The notes: generated by a model not told the origin, from the letters alone. Numbered from the stretch's first letter, positions 1 through 6,283 are shown. The stretch: DNA of 9,713 bases from Micavibrio_B sp964633355 (GCA_964633355.1 CAZWGO010000034.1:1-9713), one strand, 5' to 3'. A program made the numbers and translations.

Positions 1-2
1 TC

Positions 3-212
3 CGTCATGGGATTACAGTCGAAAACTATAAAAAATTATACGAACGAAATGAGAGGCTCGGTCAAACCGCGCTTCAGAATCCCCGCGACTTGTCCGCCGA
101 AGCCTTGGCGAAGGCGGAAAACGGGGGTCTAGGCCTCAGCCCACCGCCAGATCCTCGCTTTAGCGAAGAAAACGTCCATTTTCTTGACATAAAATCTCTC
201 GAACGGCTATAA
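3..212 (+). CDS. 3' end of an unidentified gene, cut by the left edge
   Basis: An open frame enters from the left edge and gives 69 residues before a TAA at 210-212. I do not recognise the protein. The first ~27 residues (RHGITVENYKKLYERNERLG and following) read like a normal charged helical C-terminus. From about residue 28 the frame crosses a GC-rich palindromic element that supplies residues such as DLSAEALAKAENG, followed by a proline-rich stretch. The original C-terminus may therefore have been replaced or extended by repeat DNA. The next ATG is 2 nt downstream, which would suggest an operon, but a strong promoter overlaps this stop, so the neighbour probably has its own transcript. The frame could be fortuitous through the repeat part. 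Confidence 0.5.
   Translation, partial: RHGITVENYKKLYERNERLGQTALQNPRDLSAEALAKAENGGLGLSPPPDPRFSEENVHFLDIKSLERL
84..120. repeat. GC-rich palindromic repeat element inside a reading frame
   Basis: The core at 90-115 reads TCCGCC ... GGCGGA, with GAAGCCTTGGCGAA between the arms, so both strands have nearly the same sequence. It is flanked by CGCGACTTG on the left and AAAACGGGGG on the right. Read on the opposite strand it encodes a FAKASAD-type peptide. From general knowledge I associate such peptides with dispersed palindromic elements in bacterial genomes, comparable in behaviour to the Rickettsia palindromic elements that insert in frame in genes. A second small dyad, CGCTTTAGCG, lies downstream near 154-163 and may belong to a longer element. 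Copy number cannot be seen from this window. Confidence 0.5.
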
Positions 213-213
213 A
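184..213 (+). promoter_or_regulatory. Strong sigma-70-type promoter for the HEAT-like gene
   Basis: A perfect -35 box TTGACA (184-189) is followed after 18 nt by TATAAA (208-213). The predicted start of transcription is near 219-221. That is downstream of the first in-frame ATG at 215, so a transcript from this promoter could only use the next ATG at 242. Confidence 0.65.
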
Positions 214-241
214 CATGTCCAAGAACAGAGAGTCTAAAATA

Positions 242-1399
242 ATGAGTAAAGATAAAAAAGATAACTTGGTGCCGCACAAGGATTGGAAGATTCAAATCAA
301 TAGATTAGCTCGAGACAAGGATAGTGGCTCATCTAAAAAAGCGATTACAGAGATAGGCTTGAGTAATCCCGAAGCTGCGGCTTATGCTTTTGAGCATCTA
401 ATGAAAGGGCTAGACTCCAAATCTACGGGCCAGTCATATATTACTGGTATTGGCAGGTTGGGGTTTCAATATCCCGAGTTTCAGGAGAAGGCTTTTGAAG
501 TTTTGAAAGCCAATGAGGATGTAAAAGTTTTTGAAGCAATATCTGCTAGCCTGCACAAGGATTGGGAGCGTCTCAGTCTTTTTATCGATGTCTTGGCGAG
601 TGCAAATAACGAAGCTTCCATCAAAACGCTTATAGATGTTGCGAGGTGGAATCCGATCACAGAAAAAGCCTTCAATGCGCTTTGTGACATGTTGCCGCTT
701 CAGGATAATGAGCCTCTTAAAAGTGATATCAAGACAGGACTATATGATATTGCACGCACAAAGGGTTCTGAATTTGCCAAGCGTGTTATCGATATGCTTA
801 TCGAACAGGATTTCCCTTTACCTTCTGGTGATACTGCGGCAGGCAGTGTTCGTTATTTGGCTTCGTTCTATAAAAGAGATAATGAAAATCTTGCCGAATA
901 TGCAATCGATTCATTGTCACGCAGTCAAAGCCCTTTGGCAGCAAAAACTATAGCAGCTATTTCGGGAGACACTGATTCATCACGTCCTGCAGCTATTAAA
1001 GCGTTGGAAAAAATGGCTACGCCTGATTCTGTTGCCGCACTTGCAAAAATGGTTGGCGATGATTGGGATCGGGCGATTGAAACCCTTCCTGTTTTGATGC
1101 GGTTAAGCGACAAGTTTAATGAGAAAGCCGATCAAGAGGCTGTTATTACCTCCTTGAAATCGGTGATGAATATCGCTATCAACCCGTCCAAACTAGCGCC
1201 CGCTATATATGATTATTCAACCGCGGCTATTGATAAATTAAAGTCAGAATTTATGGCGGCAGGTAATAGGGCGGAGCCGCATCCCTTTATTATCAATGTG
1301 ATCTTCTCAAGCGTACTCGAGGCCAATGATTTCAGAAAACGTGCCTCGCTGGCAGACCAGCAGGCTGCTCAAGTTTTTGGCTTGGGATTAGAGAAATAA
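242..1399 (+). CDS. Helical-repeat (HEAT/armadillo-like) protein of unknown function
   Basis: This frame encodes 385 residues from ATG 242. It is almost entirely predicted alpha-helix, arranged as successive helix pairs. The clearest HEAT-like part is residues ~231-291, with segments such as SPLAAKTIAAIS, RPAAIKALEKMA and DSVAALAKMVGDD, each ending in a short polar turn. There is no signal peptide, membrane segment or enzymatic motif, so it is probably a cytoplasmic protein-binding scaffold. I do not recognise a named family. An in-frame ATG at 215 would add nine residues. I prefer 242 because the promoter at 184-213 should start transcription after 215 and because an AGAGAG ribosome-binding sequence (227-232) lies 9 nt before 242. 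The gene is AT-richer than trmFO, which it faces convergently. Confidence 0.8.
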   Translation: MSKDKKDNLVPHKDWKIQINRLARDKDSGSSKKAITEIGLSNPEAAAYAFEHLMKGLDSKSTGQSYITGIGRLGFQYPEFQEKAFEVLKANEDVKVFEAISASLHKDWERLSLFIDVLASANNEASIKTLIDVARWNPITEKAFNALCDMLPLQDNEPLKSDIKTGLYDIARTKGSEFAKRVIDMLIEQDFPLPSGDTAAGSVRYLASFYKRDNENLAEYAIDSLSRSQSPLAAKTIAAISGDTDSSRPAAIKALEKMATPDSVAALAKMVGDDWDRAIETLPVLMRLSDKFNEKADQEAVITSLKSVMNIAINPSKLAPAIYDYSTAAIDKLKSEFMAAGNRAEPHPFIINVIFSSVLEANDFRKRASLADQQAAQVFGLGLEK

Positions 1400-1405
1400 A
1401 AATTT

Positions 1406-1481
1406 GTCATGTCGAGCGAAGCCGAGACATCACAACTAAAGTCACCAAAGGTGAAACCCCCTCCGCTGCAGTCGGGATGAC
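1406..1481. repeat. 76-bp inverted-repeat intergenic element in the convergent gap
   Basis: The element is bounded by GTCATGTCGA at the left and TCGGGATGAC at the right. These form an imperfect terminal inverted repeat with 8 of 10 positions paired. Inside are further dyads: a small hairpin with a GCGAAGC tip between TGTC and GACA (1411-1429), TCACC-AAA-GGTGA (1442-1454), and a CTGCAG core near 1466-1471. It lies between two convergent stop codons (1399 and 1514) and may act as a bidirectional terminator. Its ends resemble the GTCAT-type ends of dispersed intergenic repeats in alphaproteobacteria. Immediately right of it, 1489-1508 holds another dyad, GCGC...GTGATCAC...GCGC, just before the trmFO stop. 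No T-run follows any of the stems. Confidence 0.5.
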
Positions 1482-1513
1482 GGAATGCGCTGTGATCACT
1501 GTGCGCGTTGTGG

Positions 1514-2875
1514 TTAAGCCGCCTTGATCTCAGCCTGCGGTGCCAACCATTGCGCCATATCATTCAGCGCACGCTCTGACATTGCCTTCTTCTTCTCGCG
1601 GCCTTTGGCTTTGGTCACGATATCGGGGAAGAGGCCGAAATTGACGTTCATCGGCTGGAAGGTCGCTGCGTCCGCGCCGCCGGTGATATGCGAGAGGATT
1701 GCGCCCATCGCGGTTGTTGCAGGTGGCAATTCAAGAGTGATACCGAGACGTTCGCTCGCGGCCAGTCGTCCGGCAAGAATGCCGACAGCGGCGGATTCCA
1801 CATAGCCTTCGCATCCGGTGATCTGTCCGGCAAACCGCAGGCGCGGCATGGCCTTCATCTGCAAGCGGTCATTGAGCAGTTTGGGGGAGTTGATAAACGT
1901 GTTGCGGTGAAGTCCGCCAAGTCTTGCAAACTCGGCATTCTCGAGACCCGGGATCATTTTGAGAACGCGAATCTGCTCGCCGTATTTCATCTTGGTCTGG
2001 AAGCCGACCATGTTGTAGAGCGTGCCGAGGGCATTATCCTGTCTTAACTGAATCACCGCATACGGCGTCTTGCCCGTATTCGGATCGGTCAGCCCGACAG
2101 GTTTCATCGGCCCGAAGCGCAACGTCTCAACGCCGCGGCTCGCCATGACCTCGATTGGCATACAGCCCTCGAAATACGGCGTGTTCTTTTCCCACTCCTT
2201 GAATTCCATCTTCTCGGAGGTGAGCAGGGCATCGATGAAAGCGAGATACTCGTCCTTCTCCATCGGGCAGTTGATATAGTCCTTGCCCGTTCCCGCAGGG
2301 CCTTCCTTATCATAGCGCGACTGGAACCACGCGCGGTCGAAATTGATCGACTCCTTATGGATGATCGGTGCAATCGCATCGAAGAAGGCGAGGGAGTCTT
2401 CGCCCGACAGTTCGCGGATCGCTTCCGCCAACGCCGGAGAGGTGAGTGGGCCCGTCGCAATGATAACGCTGTCCCAGTCTTCCGGTGGCAATCCGGCAAT
2501 CTCGCCGCGCTCGATTTGAATGAGGGGATGTTCTGTAAGGGCCTTGGTAACACCGTCCGAGAAGATATCGCGGTCAACCGCCAATGCACCGCCCGCAGGC
2601 ACGGCGGCTTTCGCGCCTTCGCGCATCTGGATCGAATTGCACATCCGCATCTCTTCATGCAGAAGTCCGACCGCGTTGTAATCCTTATCATCCGACCGGA
2701 AGGAGTTGGAACACACCAGCTCGGCCAAACCATCCGTTTTGTGGGCATCCGTCCCGCGAATGGGACGCATTTCGTGCAGGATAACCGGCACGCCCATATT
2801 CGCCGCCTGCCAAGCCGCTTCCGATCCGGCCATTCCGCCGCCGATAATGTGTATGGGTTTAAGTGATGTTGGCAC
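1514..2875 (-). CDS. trmFO: Methylenetetrahydrofolate-tRNA (uracil-54-C5) methyltransferase TrmFO
   Basis: TrmFO is a flavoprotein that makes ribothymidine at position 54 of the tRNA T-loop, taking carbon from methylenetetrahydrofolate and using FADH2. With a GTG start at 2875 the protein has 453 residues, normal for the family. The N-terminal FAD-binding motif IHIIGGGMAGSEAAWQ covers ~8-23. The VCSNSFRSDD motif holds Cys55 and FEGCMPIE holds Cys238, the two cysteines at the positions known to matter for catalysis. GQITGCEGYVESAA (~350-363) is the C-terminal FAD-site signature. I chose GTG because GGAG (2886-2883) lies 7 nt upstream and the FAD fold begins at once. ATGs at 2902 and 2938 have no such site and would add residues not expected in the family. 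The start overlaps the preceding gene by 17 nt. Confidence 0.95.
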   Translation of the reverse strand: MPTSLKPIHIIGGGMAGSEAAWQAANMGVPVILHEMRPIRGTDAHKTDGLAELVCSNSFRSDDKDYNAVGLLHEEMRMCNSIQMREGAKAAVPAGGALAVDRDIFSDGVTKALTEHPLIQIERGEIAGLPPEDWDSVIIATGPLTSPALAEAIRELSGEDSLAFFDAIAPIIHKESINFDRAWFQSRYDKEGPAGTGKDYINCPMEKDEYLAFIDALLTSEKMEFKEWEKNTPYFEGCMPIEVMASRGVETLRFGPMKPVGLTDPNTGKTPYAVIQLRQDNALGTLYNMVGFQTKMKYGEQIRVLKMIPGLENAEFARLGGLHRNTFINSPKLLNDRLQMKAMPRLRFAGQITGCEGYVESAAVGILAGRLAASERLGITLELPPATTAMGAILSHITGGADAATFQPMNVNFGLFPDIVTKAKGREKKKAMSERALNDMAQWLAPQAEIKAA

Positions 2876-3653
2876 GTCGTTGCTCCATATAAGGTCTGGC
2901 ATGTGATATGAGTTGATCTTGTAAATGAACGATGTCATCGTGATATTGTCTCAGCCCGGACTCTAAATAGGCTCGATGCATTTCCTGTTCAGGAATAGTG
3001 TAATTACCTATCGCATGTGTATAAGTAATAGGTGGTAAAACACCCGAAGCAATAATTAATCCATTTCCAATTTTTTGTGAAATGGCGGCGGCATAGTCTT
3101 TTTTGAGGCCTTTATAATCTGCGATAATGTTAATATCTAGATTATTCTCGTTTACCAAAAGCCCTGGGCCGTTGGCGCAGCAAATTTTGAGGTCTATGTT
3201 TCCTTGTGGTGAATAATGTACAATATCGGCAAGCTGCACTTCTCTGAAACGATCATTTGGGTCTGTACTTAAATGGCCTAAGGCAGGGCCTTCGGAATGA
3301 GCGTCTATCCAATGATAGCCTTCCCATTTTTCTTCGATGCCCGTTTTGAAAGTATATTGTGTTGTATGGCACAGCCTATTGGCCCAGCAACATTCTGCCC
3401 AGAGAGTTAGATGCCTTTTTTCTACTTCATCGTAGAGAATGCTGCGTTGTTCTTCTGGAAGCAATTCATCGCAGATGCTTTTCTCACCCTGTATCCCGGG
3501 AAGAAAGACCATCTGGTACTCTTTCAGACTGTCAGACGTTAATGTAGGTCCGGAGATTTTATCAACCGAAGCGGCGCCAAATATTCTTCTCAGCATGCGC
3601 AAAGGGGATGCCGTAGCCAGTCTATCATCGTATAGGTAAGCGGCCCTTAACAT
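2859..3653 (-). CDS. Second GATase-like (BPL_N-type) protein with a degenerate active site
   Basis: This gene encodes 264 residues with the layout of a class I glutamine-amidotransferase-like fold. A hydrophobic strand ends in VFLPGIQG (~49-56), where active relatives have VMPGGAD. A nucleophile-elbow-like LTLWAECCWANRL (~82-94) follows, then NGPGLLV (~161-167) and KIGNGLIIASGVLPPITY (~194-211). These segments line up in order with those of the 240-residue protein two genes upstream. They differ at the catalytic points: GICAGA is replaced by AECCWA, and SPHIEY by GVLPPITY, so the His and Glu of the triad are missing. It may be a binding or structural partner, not a hydrolase. Homology is inferred from motif order and the fold is not proven. 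Its ATG lies inside the avidin-like gene's end (7-nt overlap), and its stop lies inside trmFO. Confidence 0.7.
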   Translation of the reverse strand: MLRAAYLYDDRLATASPLRMLRRIFGAASVDKISGPTLTSDSLKEYQMVFLPGIQGEKSICDELLPEEQRSILYDEVEKRHLTLWAECCWANRLCHTTQYTFKTGIEEKWEGYHWIDAHSEGPALGHLSTDPNDRFREVQLADIVHYSPQGNIDLKICCANGPGLLVNENNLDINIIADYKGLKKDYAAAISQKIGNGLIIASGVLPPITYTHAIGNYTIPEQEMHRAYLESGLRQYHDDIVHLQDQLISHARPYMEQRRANIT

Positions 3654-4027
3654 GACAAGTCTTTTTCAAGGTACAGAAGACTTTGATTAGTCAGGAAACA
3701 ATTCCATTCTTCGGTTTCTTCGGTCTTAGCTTTATCGAAATATTTGAAACCGATATGCCACTGGGATTTGATATATTCGCCTTTTTCGTCTCGGCCATAT
3801 CTACCTGTCCAACTGGTAACGGAGTCATGCCCTTTCCAAAGAACAACGAAGCCGATAAATTCTCCGTCCGTAAATCCAGTGACTTCAAATTTCTCTTCAA
3901 AGTCGGGGCGCCCCAGTTTTGTCTGGTAGTGGCCGCTTACTTTGTTGCCCTCTACCTGCAGAGTAAAAGTGGAACCTTGTGTCGGGCCTTTCCAAATGCC
4001 GGAACGAACACCTTTTTTTGTTTCCAT
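3647..4027 (-). CDS. Avidin/streptavidin-family protein, apparently cytoplasmic
   Basis: This frame encodes 126 residues whose strand pattern follows the avidin beta-barrel: SGIW (~9-12), GSTFTL (18-23), SGHYQT (31-36), FEVTGF (47-52), VVLWKG (61-66), TSWTGRY (71-77), KSQWHI (87-92) and EEWNCFLTNQSLL (106-118). Aligned by eye with streptavidin, biotin-contact residues correspond as Ser27-Ser19, Tyr43-Tyr34, Ser45-Thr36, Trp79-Trp64, Ser88-Ser69, Thr90-Thr71, Trp92-Trp73, Trp108-Trp90 and Trp120-Trp108. The position of Asp128, which holds the ureido ring, appears to be Ser116, and the Asn23 equivalent is unclear, so affinity may be reduced. Most known bacterial avidins are secreted, but no signal peptide is present here. 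An AAGGA site lies 7 nt before the ATG. The preceding gene ends 10 nt upstream. Confidence 0.8.
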   Translation of the reverse strand: METKKGVRSGIWKGPTQGSTFTLQVEGNKVSGHYQTKLGRPDFEEKFEVTGFTDGEFIGFVVLWKGHDSVTSWTGRYGRDEKGEYIKSQWHIGFKYFDKAKTEETEEWNCFLTNQSLLYLEKDLSC

Positions 4028-4037
4028 TTGCTTGTCC

Positions 4038-5018
4038 TTATAGTGACGGAAAGAAGCCGTTATTGATTGTTATATCCATTTTTCTTTCCTGCGGCCAATA
4101 TTGACGACTGTCTACGATAGTGGCCGTTTTTGCGGGATTTAGGATATCAAGATTCTGTATGATCTTCTTTTTAAAGTCAGGGTTGTCGCGCCCTGTCCAT
4201 TCTTTTCCAATGGAAAGAAAATCGGCTATGCTGGAAATATATATCATGCCGATTTCAGGATGACGTGAGGTTTGTCGCAAAAACTCTGCCATTTCAAAAC
4301 AAGACTCTTCATCTAAAAGATCGAGCGTAACCGCCCCGATGGAGTTGGTATAAGCCATTTGGTGGAGATACTCATATTCGTCATCCAACCAGTTGTGATC
4401 GTCTGATTCCCTGTCTTGAAGCCATTCTTTAATACCGCCTTTAAATCTGAAGATAGGCGCTCGGTCTTTTATTCCGGTCAAGCCAAGATGTCCGCATTTA
4501 TCGAATTCATAAGTGATACTATTTATGTTCGAAAAATCTATGGTTTCATAAATGCTTTTGATGCGATCATAAATTCTATGCTCGATGCCGGCAATTCCTT
4601 GGAGGAATGAATTGGGAGTAGGGGAATGGGCAAGAAGATCTATGACTTCATCCCATAGAATTTTTTGTAGCGGGTTAATGTCACATAAAATAGCATTAGC
4701 TGGTTTTGCTGCGGCTATGTAACTAAAATTAATAGCGCCGCCCACACCCACATAGGTTTTGCCGGCATTTTCTCTACGCTTCTCCTTTATTTTTCTAAGA
4801 ATGAAGTTATGCGCATGTTCATGAATGTTTTTGAAATGGATGAGGTCGGCGTAGGGCTTGCCGTGCAAAATATAGGCTCTGTTACCGACCATGTTGACTA
4901 AATGGGGAAGTTCAGACGCATGCAGGATATCGAGTTCCTGTCTTATGCCTGGGATTACCTGGTTGTCATTTGAATAGCTATCTTGTACCAGCGCTTGTTG
5001 GGAAAAAGTTCTAAACAT
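4038..5018 (-). CDS. Putative SAM-methyltransferase-fold protein, LIC_10091-like
   Basis: This gene encodes 326 residues. The central segment TYVGVGGAINFSYIAAAKP (~88-106), followed by ANAILCDINP (~107-116), looks like a Rossmann nucleotide-binding start: a glycine-rich loop, a helix, then a strand ending in an acidic residue. It resembles the GVG..QNF.YIAA..P..AFIVDIR pattern I associate with the LIC_10091 group, a methyltransferase-fold family of unknown substrate. A later strand pair, GAVTLDLLDEESCFEMAEFL (~228-247) and EIGMIYISSIADFL (~255-268), fits the same group. No signal peptide or membrane segment is present. It starts 3 nt after the BPL_N-like gene and ends 10 nt before the avidin-like gene. 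The substrate is unknown and the family call is from memory of motifs, so it is tentative. Confidence 0.6.
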   Translation of the reverse strand: MFRTFSQQALVQDSYSNDNQVIPGIRQELDILHASELPHLVNMVGNRAYILHGKPYADLIHFKNIHEHAHNFILRKIKEKRRENAGKTYVGVGGAINFSYIAAAKPANAILCDINPLQKILWDEVIDLLAHSPTPNSFLQGIAGIEHRIYDRIKSIYETIDFSNINSITYEFDKCGHLGLTGIKDRAPIFRFKGGIKEWLQDRESDDHNWLDDEYEYLHQMAYTNSIGAVTLDLLDEESCFEMAEFLRQTSRHPEIGMIYISSIADFLSIGKEWTGRDNPDFKKKIIQNLDILNPAKTATIVDSRQYWPQERKMDITINNGFFPSL

Positions 5019-5021
5019 AAA

Positions 5022-5744
5022 TTACGCAAATTCCTTCAGAACTCGTGACCATAAATCGCGCTCGGCGTGGTGGTTATTGACAAAGCGAGAGAGGTTCTTG
5101 TCTGTCCACTCCTGCCAGTCGTTAAGGTGTTTATAAGTTGTATCTTTGAGGTCTTTAGGACGGTATTCTATATGTGGGCTGGAAAGAATAACCTTGCCAT
5201 TGCCGATACTGGTTTTGACGATGGCGTTTTGTCCATTGGAATAGGTAGCAAAGCCTTCACCTTCAAAAACGGGGCCACCAGAGTAGAACGAGATATAGCG
5301 TTCATTGCCTATGTTAATATCGACAACGTTTTTCCAGCTTTGGTTGATATCGTTGTCTTTCAGGAATTCGTAGATAGGGCCGGTAGCTTTTGTATCAACA
5401 AAAGCGAGTTCGCGTTCTCCGGCAATTTCGCCTTTGTTCCAGTCGATTTCGCGGACAGCGTAATAAGCGCCGGCGCAGATGCCTAAGTAATTTCCGCCTT
5501 GTTCGACGTAAGCTTTGATTTTTGTATTGCCTTCGCCGTTCAGTTTTTCGCAGTAATATAAATCTGCTCCACCGGGCATGACGAAGAGGAAGACGGTATT
5601 ATCCAGTGCGCCGCCAATAATATCATCGGCATCACAAAAGCGGACCTGCGCGTGGCCATAGGTTTCGCACAGGCGTTTATGAAGAACGCCGTTATTATGG
5701 ATGTAATCCTGATAAAGGAGGACCTTACTTCTTTTTCTTGTCAT
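5022..5744 (-). CDS. BPL_N-type class I glutamine-amidotransferase-like protein
   Basis: This frame encodes 240 residues resembling the BPL_N domain, the GATase-like domain found at the N-terminus of fungal-type biotin-protein ligases and as a stand-alone protein in bacteria. It starts directly with strand KVLLYQD (~7-13). VFLFVMPGGAD (~51-61) is the strand and oxyanion region, and YLGICAGAYYA (~86-96) is the nucleophile elbow with Cys90. SSPHIEYRP (~188-196) supplies His191 and Glu193, so a complete Cys-His-Glu triad is visible. No ligase domain is present, so it cannot attach biotin itself. The ATG lies 20 nt inside the preceding acetyltransferase gene with no good ribosome-binding site, which suggests translational coupling. 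The substrate is unknown, because the BPL_N name reflects homology and does not prove a biotin role. Confidence 0.85.
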   Translation of the reverse strand: MTRKRSKVLLYQDYIHNNGVLHKRLCETYGHAQVRFCDADDIIGGALDNTVFLFVMPGGADLYYCEKLNGEGNTKIKAYVEQGGNYLGICAGAYYAVREIDWNKGEIAGERELAFVDTKATGPIYEFLKDNDINQSWKNVVDINIGNERYISFYSGGPVFEGEGFATYSNGQNAIVKTSIGNGKVILSSPHIEYRPKDLKDTTYKHLNDWQEWTDKNLSRFVNNHHAERDLWSRVLKEFA

Positions 5745-6216
5745 AGAAAATCGGGTCTGAATATTTGTCGATATTCTTCTGGTAGTATTTACCGACTACA
5801 ACATAGCCGTTTTTGGCATAAAGGTTTTCCGCACCTTCCGCGCCGATATCTGTATCAAGCTCGATCAGCTTACAGCCTTCTTCGCGGGATCGGCTCTCGG
5901 CAAATTTAATCAGCTTCGTGCCATAACCGTTGCCATGATGCTTTTCATCGACGACGACATGTTCGATATAGGTGGTAAAGCCGTCGTGCAGATTATGGTT
6001 TGAAATGATGCCGATCATGCCGACCATTTCATCGCCGAGCTCGGCGACGTAGACGCGGTAACCCGTGGCGCGCGCGACGAACATGCGCTGCGCGTAGGTC
6101 TGCATATCCAGATGCGGCAGGAGTTGTTTGACGATCGGAAACGCGTGATGGTAATCCGCATCGGACCGCGCTTCGCGGATGGTGAGTTCTACTTGGTTGT
6201 CAGCTCTGTCAGACAT
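5725..6216 (-). CDS. GNAT-family N-acetyltransferase
   Basis: This gene encodes 163 residues with the GNAT fold, which transfers an acetyl group from acetyl-CoA to an amine. Motif A runs EHVVVDEKHHGNGYGTKLIK (~85-104), where HHGNGYG is the pyrophosphate-binding loop (R/Q-x-x-G-x-G/A pattern). The following IELDTDIGAEGAENLYAKNG (~118-137) is motif B, with the usual aromatic residue and NG. The C-terminus is lysine-rich (DKKKK). AGGA lies 6 nt before the start AGAACC-ATG, a good site. The gene heads the tight minus-strand run and its last 20 nt overlap the BPL_N-like gene. Its base composition is closer to trmFO than to the AT-rich genes that follow. The substrate cannot be deduced. Confidence 0.9.
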   Translation of the reverse strand: MSDRADNQVELTIREARSDADYHHAFPIVKQLLPHLDMQTYAQRMFVARATGYRVYVAELGDEMVGMIGIISNHNLHDGFTTYIEHVVVDEKHHGNGYGTKLIKFAESRSREEGCKLIELDTDIGAEGAENLYAKNGYVVVGKYYQKNIDKYSDPIFYDKKKK

Positions 6217-6233
6217 GGTTCTTCCTTTGGCGG

Positions 6234-6283
6234 CTTTATATAAGGTTTAACCTGAAAAGGGAAGATATAACTTGTTAAGTTAT
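6234..6283 (-). promoter_or_regulatory. AT-rich gap with two dyads before the acetyltransferase operon
   Basis: The 82-nt gap between the polymerase stop (6299) and the acetyltransferase start (6216) holds a perfect dyad, ATAACTT-GTT-AAGTTAT (6267-6283), and a second one, AGGTT-T-AACCT (6243-6253). On the minus strand a TATATAA sequence follows (6240-6234) and could be a -10 box, though I see no convincing -35 at the right distance. The long dyad is AT-rich with no T-run after it, so it looks more like an operator or a weak terminator than a strong terminator. Whether the operon has its own promoter here is uncertain. Confidence 0.35.

Noticed and set aside
1369..1563. 64-residue minus-strand frame across the convergent gap
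   Set aside because: It reads through the intergenic inverted-repeat element and both gene ends. Its composition is explained by the repeat.
2104..2748. 214-residue arginine-rich frame on the minus strand within trmFO
   Set aside because: It is the same strand of trmFO in another frame, with low-complexity Arg/Ser composition typical of a shadow frame in a GC-rich gene.
2357..2866. 169-residue plus-strand frame opposite trmFO
   Set aside because: It is antisense to a certain gene, has no ribosome-binding site and shows no recognisable motif.
2876..2938. Longer trmFO start at ATG 2938 or 2902
   Set aside because: Neither has a Shine-Dalgarno sequence, the extra residues are not expected in the family, and the GTG at 2875 has GGAG at ideal spacing.
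3683..4066. 127-residue plus-strand frame opposite the avidin-like gene
   Set aside because: The avidin-like frame on the other strand has clear family motifs and a good ribosome-binding site. This one is Phe-rich antisense without support.
5067..5486. 139-residue plus-strand frame opposite the BPL_N-like gene
   Set aside because: The minus-strand frame contains a full Cys-His-Glu triad. The plus frame has no motif and no start signal.
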